This document shows positions 1-8,357 of a stretch of 64,000 nucleotides of DNA, piece by piece. Each line of letters starts with the position of its first letter. Within the stretch, counting starts at the first letter, position 1. The notes under the pieces are model-generated. The model saw only the letters and a program-made list of their open reading frames with translations, had not been told where the DNA came from and searched no databases. Position numbers and translations under genes: made by a program. This DNA is from an uncultured Pseudomonadota bacterium (GTDB lineage: Bacteria; Pseudomonadota; Gammaproteobacteria; Steroidobacterales; Steroidobacteraceae), in the NCBI GenBank assembly GCA_903884235.1, contig CAISEB010000046.1, forward strand, positions 1-64,000, written 5' to 3'.

Positions 1-60
1 CAGTCGCATCAGCTCCTGACGTTGCTTTCCATCCAGTTTGATCTCGGTTGCGACTCTCAT
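1..60 (-). CDS. IS630-family transposase, 5' end only
   Basis: Only the first 20 codons are in the window. They read MRVATEIKLDGKQRQELMRL, and the rest runs off the left edge. The MRVAxxIxLxxxxRxxLxxL pattern is the typical start of the N-terminal helix-turn-helix of IS630-family transposases, which cut and paste DNA at TA dinucleotides. The ATG lies 75 bp from the 3' end of the large DUF11 gene on the same strand. With only 20 residues visible the family call is probable, and the integrity of the gene cannot be judged. Confidence 0.6.
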   Translation of the reverse strand, partial: MRVATEIKLDGKQRQELMRL

Positions 61-137
61 GGCAGTGCCTCGATGGTGACTGCTCATGAGACAACAGCGC
101 AACTATTAAGTTCTGAGACTTCCGAAGCATAACACTA
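1..137 (-). mobile_element. Probable end of an IS630-like insertion sequence
   Basis: The transposase start at 60 is preceded by a short, less GC-rich stretch (about 61-135), unlike the neighbouring gene. IS630 elements insert at TA, and a TA sits at 136-137 exactly inside the stop codon of the DUF11 gene. This would fit an element boundary there. The inverted repeat cannot be confirmed because the other end lies outside the window, so the boundary is inference. Confidence 0.35.
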
Positions 138-3100
138 GCGGCGGTTTCCGGCGCGGAAACCGTCGAGCAACTCGCGCATCGAGCCCTCGTCCAGATGCAC
201 GCGGAAGCGCACGTACGGGCCCTGCGCGGTGTAGCGATCCCGCGAGAAATCACGGTCGCTAAAGCCGGCGAGGTTGTAGCCGAGCGAGACCCACAGCTGC
301 CGGCCAAAGCGCCGGCCGACGTCGAGGCCACCCGAGTACTCGCGCGTGCCGGTCGCGATGCTGTCGAAGACGGTGACCTGCCCGCCGACGTCCCAGCGGG
401 CATCGAGGTCGTGGCGGAGGTCGGCGCCCAGCAATACCGACGTGCCGCTGTAGACGTCACCACTCAGCGTCTGGCGGCCGACGCGCAGGCCAATCTGGGC
501 GCCGACCTGGGTCGCCCGGTCCCATTCGAGGTTGAGATGGGCATTGTCGACCATGCGCAGCGAGCGCAGTCCGTTGGTCTCGTCGCGGATGAAGTCGAGG
601 CGGTCCAGGACCATGAGGCGTGACCCGTTCGGCCGGTACGCCCAGGACAGGCGCGTGTCCTCGGTCAGCGTCCGCGACGTCGGCGAGGTCGAATCGACGT
701 AGTGCAGCGCCAGGGAGAACGCCTGCCCGGCCCGAACCTCGCGATAGCCGGCGAGGCTGAGCAGCGAGCGGTCCTCGGTGACCCCGGTGCGACGCTCAAC
801 GCGCGACACCCACGTCCAGCCCTTGCCGCGGTAGGTGGCTCCGGCGAAGCCCGCTGTGAAGTCCGTTAGCGGCGCGGTCGAGAACAGCGGGCCCGCGATG
901 GGCTGCGCGATGACGCCCGACAGCGTTGAGGCGCGCTCCACGCCGAGGTCGAGCGCGAGCTTCTGCGACAGCCGGAAGCCCTGCGCGAGGCCGAGGTTCG
1001 AATAGAGGCGCGAGCCGTTCTCGGCGGTCGACTCGTTGATCGCGCTCTCGAGCTGGGCGCCGGCCCAGGGCTCCGCCTTGACGCCGAGCCGGGCGAGGTC
1101 GGACGACCCGCTCGCGCCGTGGCTGCGCTCGTAGCTCGTGAACAGCGTGTACTGGCGGCTGAAGCGGTAGTCGGCGCCCACGCGCAGCCGGTCCGGGAAC
1201 TCGGCGCTGCCGTCATTGCCGCCGAGCGCGGTCTCGATCGTGCCCTTCAGCACGACCCGCCCCCCGAGCACGTCGCGCGCGACGTTGCCGAACACCTGGT
1301 CGCTGCGCGCGGCCGCGCCGTCCTTCTCGTCGCGCACGGCGCGCAGGCCGAAGCCGGCGAGGCGACGACCCTCCTCCCAGTGCAGTTCCGCTTCGGCGAA
1401 CGTGCGCTCGGCGTCCCGGTCGAGCGCCTGCTGATCGTAGGCCTGGGCCTTCAGCGTCCACGCGCCGCCGAGACGGTCGCGCCCCTCGACGCCGAACTTG
1501 CGCGTCGCGACCTCGGTCAGCGCCTGCTGGCCTAGGCCGAACCCGGCGCCCTGGTCGCGCAGATAGGCGCGGCCGTCGAGCTTCTCGCCCGCGGTCGCGG
1601 CCTCGAGGAGGAAGGCATTGCCCTCGGCCGGCCGGGTCGGGTCGGCGCTCTGGCTGCGCGCCGCCTCGGCGCGCACCTGGGTCACTTCGCCCACGTGCAG
1701 GCGCAGGTCGACGGCCTCGAGGCGCCGGTCGCCGCCGGGCGATCCCTCGCTGATCAAGGTCGCCCCGCCCTCGAGGCGACCCTCGAGCGCCTTGAACGAG
1801 GCGCGCGCACCGGCGGTCGTGTGCTCGGTGCCGTTCCCGGCGACCTCGTATTCCGCGACGATGTAGACCGGATTCGCGGACTCGTCGCGGCTCGCGACCG
1901 GATGGTTGAAATAGATGGTGCCGGCGACGTAGTCGATGTCGTAGTCGAGGTAGCGCGTCATCGGCGTGCTGCTGACCACGACCTCGGAGCGGAACCGGTC
2001 GCGCACCTCGATGCGCACCGTGTCGCCGCCCGGCACGAGGCCGCCCGTGGCGAGGCGGTACGGACCCGAGGTGCCATCGCCGCCGAGCACGTCGCGACCG
2101 GCCTGCTCGGCCGTGCGTGCCGCGAACGCGATCGCGCGCAGGTCACCGGTGCCGGCCTCGACGCGCACGCCGTTCAGCTTGCGGCTGTAGCGGGCGAGCT
2201 CCGTGACCGTGAAGCCGGTGTCGAAGTCGCCGAACAGCGCCACGAACTGGCGCCGCTCGAGCTTGATGTAGAGCTTGCGGATGCTCGGCGCATCGTCATG
2301 CATCTCCGCGGCGTCCCCGTACAGGGTGTAGTAGCGATGCGGGTCGATGGCGCCCTGCAGCGGCGTCTCGAGCGGCGCGCGCGAGCGGTCCGAGTCATAG
2401 GCCAGGGTCATCAGGTAGCTGCCAAGGACCTGGCCCTTGGCGAAGAACGCGACTCGGCCGTCCTTCTCGAAGCCCTCCTCGGGTGCATCCGCCGGCATTG
2501 CCGCGGCGTGGTCCGCGACCGTGCGATAGCCCGCCGTTCCCTCGGCGAGGCCGACCAGGATGAAGTCCCGCGCGGCAGGCTCGAGCCAGGCGCGCAGCTC
2601 CTGTTCGCGACGGTCGCCGAAGTTGAGTCGCAGCACCGCGGTACCGGCCGTCGAGGTCGGCTCGAGCTCGATGCGGGCGATGCCGTCGGAGCCGATCTGG
2701 TAGACGTTGTCGCGCGGCTGCAGGGCGACAAGCGGATTGTCCTGCAGCGCCTCGACCTCCGCCCACGCCCGGTACGGCGTCTCCAGCCGGAAATGGCCCT
2801 GCATGCCGGGCCGCGCCGGCTTGCCGGTGCGATCGTACAGGCGCAGCGCGATGACCGGACGGGTCCTGCCATCCGCGACCAGCAGCGAGTGCGCCGGGTC
2901 CACTTCGGCGCGGACCGGGGGTCCGCCGTAGCGAATCGTCCGCTCGATGCGGGCGACCTCGCGGCCCTGCGCGTCCTGGATCACCGCGACCACGCGGTTG
3001 TCGCCCTCGTCGAGCGACACGCCGCGCCAGCGGCTGATGGCGATCGTGCGCTGCGCGTCGAAGACCGTGTGGTCGCGCGTCACGGGCGGGACCGGTGCGC

Positions 3101-5165
3101 CATTGACGGTCACCGTCACGGTGTCCGTGGGCACGTGCTTGACGGCGATGTGCATCGCCGGGATCGCGGGCGAGAACCCGACGCTCGGCAGCAGCAGGTC
3201 GCGGCCGGCGACCAGCGTGTCCAGGGCCGGCAGCGCCTCGAGCAGCGCGCCCTCCCCCTCGCTCGCGCCGGGGGCCCGCGGCCGGTCGTCGGGAGCCGCA
3301 ACCTTGCCGTTGGCCTTGGCCTTGCTCTTCACCACGCCACTGACGTCGATGACGAAGTCGGCGCGCGCGAGCGCACCACCGCGCAGGTCCACGAGTCGCG
3401 AGCGACCGTCCGCGCGGCTCGCGCGATCCGTGCAGTCGAGGGTCTTCGCGCCGCGCGGCAGCGTCGTCGGGTCGATCTGCACGACATGCGTGCCGGCACG
3501 CAGGTCCTCGAGGTGGTAGCGGCCGTCGCGGTCGGTGACGACCGTGCGGCCGTCCTCGAGGTAGAGCCGCACGCCGCCGATGCCGGCGCCGTCGGCATCG
3601 CAGGTGCCGCCCGTCACGCGACCGGCGATGAAGCCGCGGTCCCGGAACAGGTCGGAGGTGACCTGCACGCCGGCCTCGGCGGTATTGGAAGGCACGCCGT
3701 TCACGCTCGCCACCGCGCGGTTGGTCGCGGTGCCGGGCCGCGCGCCGGCACCGACCCGGGCGACGTAATAGAGCGCGATCGAGCCGCCGGTCGGAATGTC
3801 ACCGACGGCGAACGTCAGGGTCTGGCCCGAGGCGTCGACGGTCGGATCCGGCAGCGCCGAGCGCAGCGGGCCCTCGCCCAGGTGCGCGGACCCCGCCACG
3901 TAGCGGAACCCGCCCGGCAGCCGGTCCACGACGCTCACCGCGTGCGTGGCGAGCGCCCCCGAGTTGCGCACACCCACGACGTAGCCGAGTGCGTCGCCGA
4001 TCGCGACGCTTGGCTGCGAGGCGGTCTTGGTCACGACGAGCGCCCCGCCCGCCGGGTCGACCGGGACGTCGACGGCCGCCGCGGCGGCGAGATCCACGTT
4101 GTAGGGCTGGCCGAACGAGCCCCCGGCGAGCGTGTAGGGACCCCCGGGCAGGTTGGGGAGCGTCGCGGGATCCGCCGCCGACGGAAAGACGTAGCCGGTG
4201 GGTGGTTCGACGCGCAACCGGTAGCGGCCGGTGTGCGCCACCACCGGGAAGCGGTACGTGCCGGGCGCGAACGTGTACACGGTGCCGCCCGCATCGGTGA
4301 CCGGCGCGCCGGTGACCACCTCGCTCGGATACGCCGAGACGCCGTCGTCGCCGTAGACGACCGCCGGCTGGCCGGTCGCGGCATCGATCAGCGTCAGGTG
4401 CACGCCCTGGATGGGCGCACCGGTGAGCGAATTGAACACGAAGCCGCGCGGATCGACGAGCGCGGTGGCGACCGAGGAATCGGAATCCTGCGGGTCATCG
4501 TAGCGCGCGACGACGCGCGAGGCGCGCGTCACCTGCAGCACGCAGTCGCCGCTCTGCGCGGCGCCGATCGCAGTGCCGACGACGCCGGTGAAGACGCCGG
4601 TGTTGGGGCCCGTCTCGGTGAGCACGAGGTGCTCGACATCGCCGGTGGACTCGGCCGTGATCGCGACGACGATCGTGTCGATCACGGTCGGATCGAGGTT
4701 CTGGTCGTTGTCCGTGACGCGCACGAAGATCGGATCGCCGTCGCGGAACACGGTCGCGTGGACGACGCTCATCAGCGTCGACCTGGTGAGCGGCGCCAGC
4801 TTCGCCGACTGTGGCGGCGCACCGCCGCCCGCGGCGGCCGGCCGGCAGCTGGTCGGACCGATCAGCAGTGACTTCGCCGAGGCGGTTGGCGAGTCGACGG
4901 CCCGCAGCAACTCGATCTCGGACTGGGTGTGGGGCGCCAGCACCGTCGTCGTGACGATGTTGCTGGAGCGGGATTCGGGGACACCGGCGACGCGACTGAA
5001 TGTCGCCTGCGCGGTGTTGGTGATGAGGGTGCCGGGCGGCGTGGGCGCGATCTGGGCACGTGCGCCAGGGGTCCCGAGGCCGAGGGCCAGGAGCAGAGAC
5101 GCGAGTGCGGGGCCCAGAAGGCCCCGCCCCCGCAAAAGTCCGCCGCAAGCGGCATTGCGCATCAT
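135..5165 (-). CDS. Large exported DUF11/SdrD-B-like protein with predicted outer-membrane beta-barrel
   Basis: A 1,676-residue protein. Order of parts: signal peptide ending near ARAQ (residue 38); a PGTLITNTAxATF start shared with its operon partners; an Ig-like stretch; an SdrD-B/CNA-B-like segment (about 245-330); a DUF11 repeat (about 374-495, starting LVVTKTASQPSVAIGD); a carboxypeptidase-regulatory-like fold (about 515-580); an invasin-like Ig stretch (about 740-870). The last 800 residues or so alternate aromatic and polar residues like an outer-membrane barrel. The start is the first of two adjacent ATGs; the upstream gene ends 19 bp before. The C-terminus (GFRAGNRR) lacks the usual terminal aromatic, and its TAG stop overlaps a possible IS junction, so it may be clipped. 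Function unknown; a surface or export anchor for the three small partners is inference. Confidence 0.75.
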   Translation of the reverse strand: MMRNAACGGLLRGRGLLGPALASLLLALGLGTPGARAQIAPTPPGTLITNTAQATFSRVAGVPESRSSNIVTTTVLAPHTQSEIELLRAVDSPTASAKSLLIGPTSCRPAAAGGGAPPQSAKLAPLTRSTLMSVVHATVFRDGDPIFVRVTDNDQNLDPTVIDTIVVAITAESTGDVEHLVLTETGPNTGVFTGVVGTAIGAAQSGDCVLQVTRASRVVARYDDPQDSDSSVATALVDPRGFVFNSLTGAPIQGVHLTLIDAATGQPAVVYGDDGVSAYPSEVVTGAPVTDAGGTVYTFAPGTYRFPVVAHTGRYRLRVEPPTGYVFPSAADPATLPNLPGGPYTLAGGSFGQPYNVDLAAAAAVDVPVDPAGGALVVTKTASQPSVAIGDALGYVVGVRNSGALATHAVSVVDRLPGGFRYVAGSAHLGEGPLRSALPDPTVDASGQTLTFAVGDIPTGGSIALYYVARVGAGARPGTATNRAVASVNGVPSNTAEAGVQVTSDLFRDRGFIAGRVTGGTCDADGAGIGGVRLYLEDGRTVVTDRDGRYHLEDLRAGTHVVQIDPTTLPRGAKTLDCTDRASRADGRSRLVDLRGGALARADFVIDVSGVVKSKAKANGKVAAPDDRPRAPGASEGEGALLEALPALDTLVAGRDLLLPSVGFSPAIPAMHIAVKHVPTDTVTVTVNGAPVPPVTRDHTVFDAQRTIAISRWRGVSLDEGDNRVVAVIQDAQGREVARIERTIRYGGPPVRAEVDPAHSLLVADGRTRPVIALRLYDRTGKPARPGMQGHFRLETPYRAWAEVEALQDNPLVALQPRDNVYQIGSDGIARIELEPTSTAGTAVLRLNFGDRREQELRAWLEPAARDFILVGLAEGTAGYRTVADHAAAMPADAPEEGFEKDGRVAFFAKGQVLGSYLMTLAYDSDRSRAPLETPLQGAIDPHRYYTLYGDAAEMHDDAPSIRKLYIKLERRQFVALFGDFDTGFTVTELARYSRKLNGVRVEAGTGDLRAIAFAARTAEQAGRDVLGGDGTSGPYRLATGGLVPGGDTVRIEVRDRFRSEVVVSSTPMTRYLDYDIDYVAGTIYFNHPVASRDESANPVYIVAEYEVAGNGTEHTTAGARASFKALEGRLEGGATLISEGSPGGDRRLEAVDLRLHVGEVTQVRAEAARSQSADPTRPAEGNAFLLEAATAGEKLDGRAYLRDQGAGFGLGQQALTEVATRKFGVEGRDRLGGAWTLKAQAYDQQALDRDAERTFAEAELHWEEGRRLAGFGLRAVRDEKDGAAARSDQVFGNVARDVLGGRVVLKGTIETALGGNDGSAEFPDRLRVGADYRFSRQYTLFTSYERSHGASGSSDLARLGVKAEPWAGAQLESAINESTAENGSRLYSNLGLAQGFRLSQKLALDLGVERASTLSGVIAQPIAGPLFSTAPLTDFTAGFAGATYRGKGWTWVSRVERRTGVTEDRSLLSLAGYREVRAGQAFSLALHYVDSTSPTSRTLTEDTRLSWAYRPNGSRLMVLDRLDFIRDETNGLRSLRMVDNAHLNLEWDRATQVGAQIGLRVGRQTLSGDVYSGTSVLLGADLRHDLDARWDVGGQVTVFDSIATGTREYSGGLDVGRRFGRQLWVSLGYNLAGFSDRDFSRDRYTAQGPYVRFRVHLDEGSMRELLDGFRAGNRR

Positions 5166-5184
5166 GCGGCGGTCCGGGGCCCGA

Positions 5185-6336
5185 TCAGTTGATCGTCACC
5201 CGGTACTTCACGGTCGCGACGTTGTTCGCGCCCGAGGGGATCACGATCGGCGTCGTCGGGTTGACCGTCAGCGTGTTGGCGCTGAAGAAGCAACCGTCGG
5301 CGTTGCCGTCGGCACCGGCTTCCGCGACGCAGTAGCGCGTCAGGCCGGCCGCGGTGATCGACACGTTGCTGGTGCCGCTGTAGGTGTTCTGCAGCAGCGT
5401 CAGGACGTTCGACACGGGATCCGTGAAGGACACCCCGTTCGCGGCCACGGCACCGGTGTTGGTGATCGTCAGCGTGTACTCGACCGTCGCGCCGGGGATG
5501 GCCTTCGGGTTGGTCGTGCCGTTGACCGGGTCGCTGACCACGGCTTCCGTCTTCGCGACCGACAGCGTCGGCGCCTGCACGGCGTAGCCGCTGTCCGAGG
5601 TCCTGACGCTGGTCGTGACCGAACCCGCGGTCGAGGCGACGGCGCTGGCGATGACGACATCGACGGAACCTGCGGTGTCGGCACCGTTGGTGGCCGTCTC
5701 GATCGTCGCGCCGAGGCTCGTTGCCGTGGCCGCCTTGACGGTCAGGCGCACGTTCGCGCCGGCACCGTTCGTGGCCGCGACCGGCAGGTCGGCGATCACG
5801 AAGATGCGACGGCCCGTGTCCTGCGCGACGTCCGGGGCCGAGGTCGCGGCGACCGCGGTGCCGGCGTTGTAGGCGGTGGTGCCGTCCGGACCGAAGAACA
5901 CCTTGATGTTCGCCACGTCGATGGTGTCGGTGTTCGTCGTGAACACCGTGCCACCCACGAGGTTGGCGGCGACCGCGTTGTAGCTCTCGGTCGAGTTGCC
6001 GGTGTTGGTGACGAGGAACGTCGTCACCAGCGCCGCCTGGCCGGGCGTCCCGACGATTGCGGTCGTGTCGACCGTGGTCAGGGTGTAGTTGACGAGGCGA
6101 TCGACGACGAACGAGGTGTCCGCGCCGAGGCCGACGCCCGCCGTGCTGTTGCCAGTCGGGGACGAGTTGATCACCGTCTGCGCGACGCCGCCGACGCTGT
6201 AGCTCACGACGGCCCGGTTGGTGATCGTCGTGCCGGCGGCCGTGCCGGTCGCCGCGGCGGGCAGGGCGACGGCCGTGAGGCCGAGCGCGAGGCCCGCGAG
6301 GGCGAGAATCTTCAGTTGCTTGCGAACCGAGGTCAT
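5185..6336 (-). CDS. Exported DUF11-type repeat protein (383 aa)
   Basis: Signal peptide MTSVRKQLKILALAGLALG... is cleaved near AAA-TGT. The mature protein opens with AAGTTITNRAVVSYSVGG, the same GTxIxNxA pattern as its two larger operon partners, then has Ig-like beta-rich sequence. A DUF11 repeat (LSVAKTEAVVSDPVNG, then VEYTLTITNTGAVAANGV) lies near the end, which closes with YRVTIN. Start chosen at 6336 because AGGAGT sits 6 bases upstream and the signal peptide begins there; an upstream in-frame ATG would add 18 poorly signal-like residues. Second to last gene of a four-gene minus-strand operon. Probably a secreted or surface structural protein; no enzymatic motif is visible. Confidence 0.75.
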   Translation of the reverse strand: MTSVRKQLKILALAGLALGLTAVALPAAATGTAAGTTITNRAVVSYSVGGVAQTVINSSPTGNSTAGVGLGADTSFVVDRLVNYTLTTVDTTAIVGTPGQAALVTTFLVTNTGNSTESYNAVAANLVGGTVFTTNTDTIDVANIKVFFGPDGTTAYNAGTAVAATSAPDVAQDTGRRIFVIADLPVAATNGAGANVRLTVKAATATSLGATIETATNGADTAGSVDVVIASAVASTAGSVTTSVRTSDSGYAVQAPTLSVAKTEAVVSDPVNGTTNPKAIPGATVEYTLTITNTGAVAANGVSFTDPVSNVLTLLQNTYSGTSNVSITAAGLTRYCVAEAGADGNADGCFFSANTLTVNPTTPIVIPSGANNVATVKYRVTIN

Positions 6337-6386
6337 TTCGGTACTCCTGGGATGTACTGTCTGGAAGGGAAGCGGGATGCGATCGA

Positions 6387-6869
6387 TCACTTGACGATCG
6401 TGCGGTAGCGCGCGAAGGCGACCGCGCCGGGCGTCAGCGAGTTCTTGAGGACGAAGCGGATGTGCGTGTAGTCCTCCGGACCCGCGGCGCGGACGCTGCC
6501 GTCGGCGCCGTGGATCTCGAGGGCCGCGGCACTCGCGAACGAGCGGCCGCCATCCGCGGAGAACAGCAGGTCGGTGCCCGGACCGAACGCGCTGCCCGGG
6601 ACGTAGCTCGTGTGCTCGGGCACGGGGTTGGTGACGACGACGTCGTTCGCCGCGTCATGACCGACGTTCTCGAAAGTCACCGTGTAGACGACTTCCTTGC
6701 CCGGCAGGACCTTGCTGGCGGGCGCGAGCGTGGTCTTGCGCGCGCCATCGGCGCCGGTCGTGACCTGCTCCTGCTCGGCCACGGTCTTGACGAGGATCGA
6801 ACCGGACTGCGCGGCGAGCGCCGTGGCGCTGGCGAGCAGCAGCGTGAGCAAGGCAATGGACTTCTTCAT
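6387..6869 (-). CDS. Small exported DUF11-domain protein (160 aa)
   Basis: MKKSIALLTLLLASATALAAQ is a clean Sec signal peptide. The remainder is a single DUF11 domain: a KVLPGKEVVYTVTFENVGHD core, then VVTNPVPEHTSYVPGSAFGP, ending in the strand VAFARYRTIVK. Start 6869 is preceded by AGAGG and matches the signal peptide; the longer open frame upstream is low-complexity. Third from the end of the operon, with 50 bp to the next start. The closing ARYRTIVK resembles YRVTIN and VRFSVLIN in its partners, so the three small proteins look like variants of one module. DUF11 domains are generally adhesive or structural; the role here is not known. Confidence 0.72.
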   Translation of the reverse strand: MKKSIALLTLLLASATALAAQSGSILVKTVAEQEQVTTGADGARKTTLAPASKVLPGKEVVYTVTFENVGHDAANDVVVTNPVPEHTSYVPGSAFGPGTDLLFSADGGRSFASAAALEIHGADGSVRAAGPEDYTHIRFVLKNSLTPGAVAFARYRTIVK

Positions 6870-6888
6870 GGGGAACCTCTGATCGGGA

Positions 6889-7905
6889 TCAGTTGATGAG
6901 GACGGAGAATCGGACGTGGTGGATGGCGCCCGCCGGCACGTCGCCGAAGGACACCTGGATCTGGCCGGCGGCGGGCTGGAAGGCGACGGCATCGCTCTGC
7001 GCGATGCCGTCGATCTGGACGCTGGCCGGGACGTAGCGGGTGGACGCCGGGATCGGGTCGCTGACGACGAGGCCGTGGACGAGCCCGGCGCCGGTGACCT
7101 GCACCGCGATGTCGTAGTCGATGCGCGAACCGGGCTCGGCGATGCTGCTGCCGTCGGTCGCCGTCACCGTCGCGCTCTTGAGGAGCGCGACGTCGACGCC
7201 GCTGACGAGCAGGTCGGAGGTCGCGTGCGCCACCCCACCGCTGAGGCCGGTGATCGCATCGACGCCGTTCGGGCCCGTGGCGCCGAAGACGGTGCCCGGG
7301 GCGCCGACGCCGGCGGTCACGCGCGCATCGAACTCGACCCGGCCGTGCGCGCCGTTCGCGACGCCGGAGGGCACATCGACGACGGCGAGGACCACGGCGC
7401 TCGCCCCGGGCGCGAGCACCGGGTCGTTGCTGCCGGGGGCGTAGGCGACATCGGCCGGCGTGAGGGTGTTGCTGGAATCCGTGTCGAGGAAGATCGACGG
7501 CGTGCGGGCGATCGCATCGAAGGCGTTCCCGGCCACGGCAGTCGCGAGCTGCAGGTGGACGGTTTCCGGGGCGTTGCCGGTGTTGACCACGCGAAAGGCG
7601 AGGCTCCGGGCGGTTTCCGCGGCGCGCACCGGCACCGTCGCCAGCGTCGCGACGACGGCGACGTCGATCAGCTGGTCGACGCTGAGGGCCGGCGCATTGG
7701 AGCGCACCGACAGCGGCGTCGAGCCGATCACGAAGCTGACCTCGGCGGACGCCTGGATCACGGTTCCGGCCGGCGTGGTCGCGGCCGCAGCGCCGTCAGC
7801 CAGGCCGAGAAGCAGCAGGGCGAACGCGAGCGCACGGCCGAGCCCGGAATGCCAGCCGGCTCCGGTCGTCGTCGTTCCAACCCGCCCGCGGCGGCATGCC
7901 TGCAT
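6889..7905 (-). CDS. Exported DUF11-type protein, first gene of the cluster (338 aa)
   Basis: Predicted signal peptide with a long charged N-terminus and hydrophobic core (ALAFALLLLGLADGAAAA), then PAGTVIQASAEVSFVIGS, the GTxI-type opening shared by the cluster. A DUF11 repeat occupies the C-terminal third (VDVALLKSATVTATDGSSIA, then VVSDPIPASTRYVPASVQID) and the chain ends VRFSVLIN. Start 7905 has GAGG eight bases upstream; an ATG at 7947 would add 14 residues and cannot be excluded. The next gene begins 19 bp downstream. As the promoter-proximal gene it probably sets expression of all four. No catalytic residues seen. Confidence 0.7.
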   Translation of the reverse strand: MQACRRGRVGTTTTGAGWHSGLGRALAFALLLLGLADGAAAATTPAGTVIQASAEVSFVIGSTPLSVRSNAPALSVDQLIDVAVVATLATVPVRAAETARSLAFRVVNTGNAPETVHLQLATAVAGNAFDAIARTPSIFLDTDSSNTLTPADVAYAPGSNDPVLAPGASAVVLAVVDVPSGVANGAHGRVEFDARVTAGVGAPGTVFGATGPNGVDAITGLSGGVAHATSDLLVSGVDVALLKSATVTATDGSSIAEPGSRIDYDIAVQVTGAGLVHGLVVSDPIPASTRYVPASVQIDGIAQSDAVAFQPAAGQIQVSFGDVPAGAIHHVRFSVLIN

Positions 7906-8087
7906 CAGTGCACCTCGAAATTCGGGCCGAACGGGGCCCTGGCTCATGACCGCTTCTTTCGGTCAAAACCATTTAAAAACAATCAATTCAATGAATTAGT
8001 TAATGCTTTTTCTGCATACCGGCGACCGACGGGCCGCGATGCAGGGAAACACCGATCAATACTCAACATTCACCATAATCGGAGCGA

Positions 8088-8093
8088 ATAATA
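8088..8093 (-). promoter_or_regulatory. Predicted -10 box of the DUF11 operon
   Basis: On the minus strand this reads TATTAT, five of six matches to the sigma70 -10. Transcription would start near 8081, giving a leader of about 130-175 nt. The CRP-like site centre lies about 42 bp upstream of that start, where class II activators bind. No good -35 is present, as expected for an activator-dependent promoter. Confidence 0.4.
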
Positions 8094-8115
8094 AATTGAT
8101 TTCACTCGGGTTCCT

Positions 8116-8131
8116 TGTGATGCCGGTCACG
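8116..8131. promoter_or_regulatory. CRP/Clp-type binding site
   Basis: TGTGA-TGCCGG-TCACG matches the CRP consensus half-sites TGTGA-N6-TCACA at nine of ten positions. It lies between divergent pckG and the DUF11 operon. Spacing to the predicted leftward start (about -42) fits class II activation of the DUF11 operon; the distance to the pckG start (about 200 bp) is too long for ordinary direct activation. The factor is inferred from the site only. Confidence 0.5.
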
Positions 8132-8310
8132 CCGCCGCGGAGGCCAGGGGGACCCTGTTCACACTCCTGATACAAACCCCTATGGGTTCGTCCGGGACCC
8201 CTTCAGGCCCGACTCGTCATCCAGATGCGGTACCGCCGGCCGGGCCCGCGTGCGCGTGGGCGGTCCGTTCGCGGCTCTTGCGGCGGTGCGGCAAAGTTGC
8301 CGGAGACTCG

Positions 8311-8316
8311 TATAAT
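8311..8316 (+). promoter_or_regulatory. pckG -10 box
   Basis: Perfect TATAAT, 41 bases upstream of the pckG ATG. No convincing -35 is seen 17 bp upstream. A GGCAA-AG-TTGCC palindrome (8290-8301) occupies the would-be spacer and could be an operator. Confidence 0.5.
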
Positions 8317-8357
8317 CGGCGGCTTCAGAGGGGTCGATCTCAGAAGAGCACCAAGAC

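Larger units (their letters stand above)
7948..8357. other. Divergent intergenic region between the DUF11 operon and pckG
   Basis: About 410 bp without a gene. The left 160 bp is AT-rich and holds the likely leader and promoter of the DUF11 operon. The right part is GC-rich and ends in the pckG promoter. It contains a CRP-like palindrome (8116-8131), a TATTAT box read leftward (8088-8093), a small AACCC/GGGTT hairpin (8175-8188), a GGCAA-AG-TTGCC palindrome (8290-8301) and a TATAAT read rightward (8311-8316). Confidence 0.7.

Noticed and set aside
1695-4871. 1,058-residue open frame on the plus strand
   Set aside because: It is antisense to the DUF11 barrel gene, rich in Arg, Ala and Val with no domain pattern, and lacks a ribosome site. 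Such frames are common in high-GC genes.
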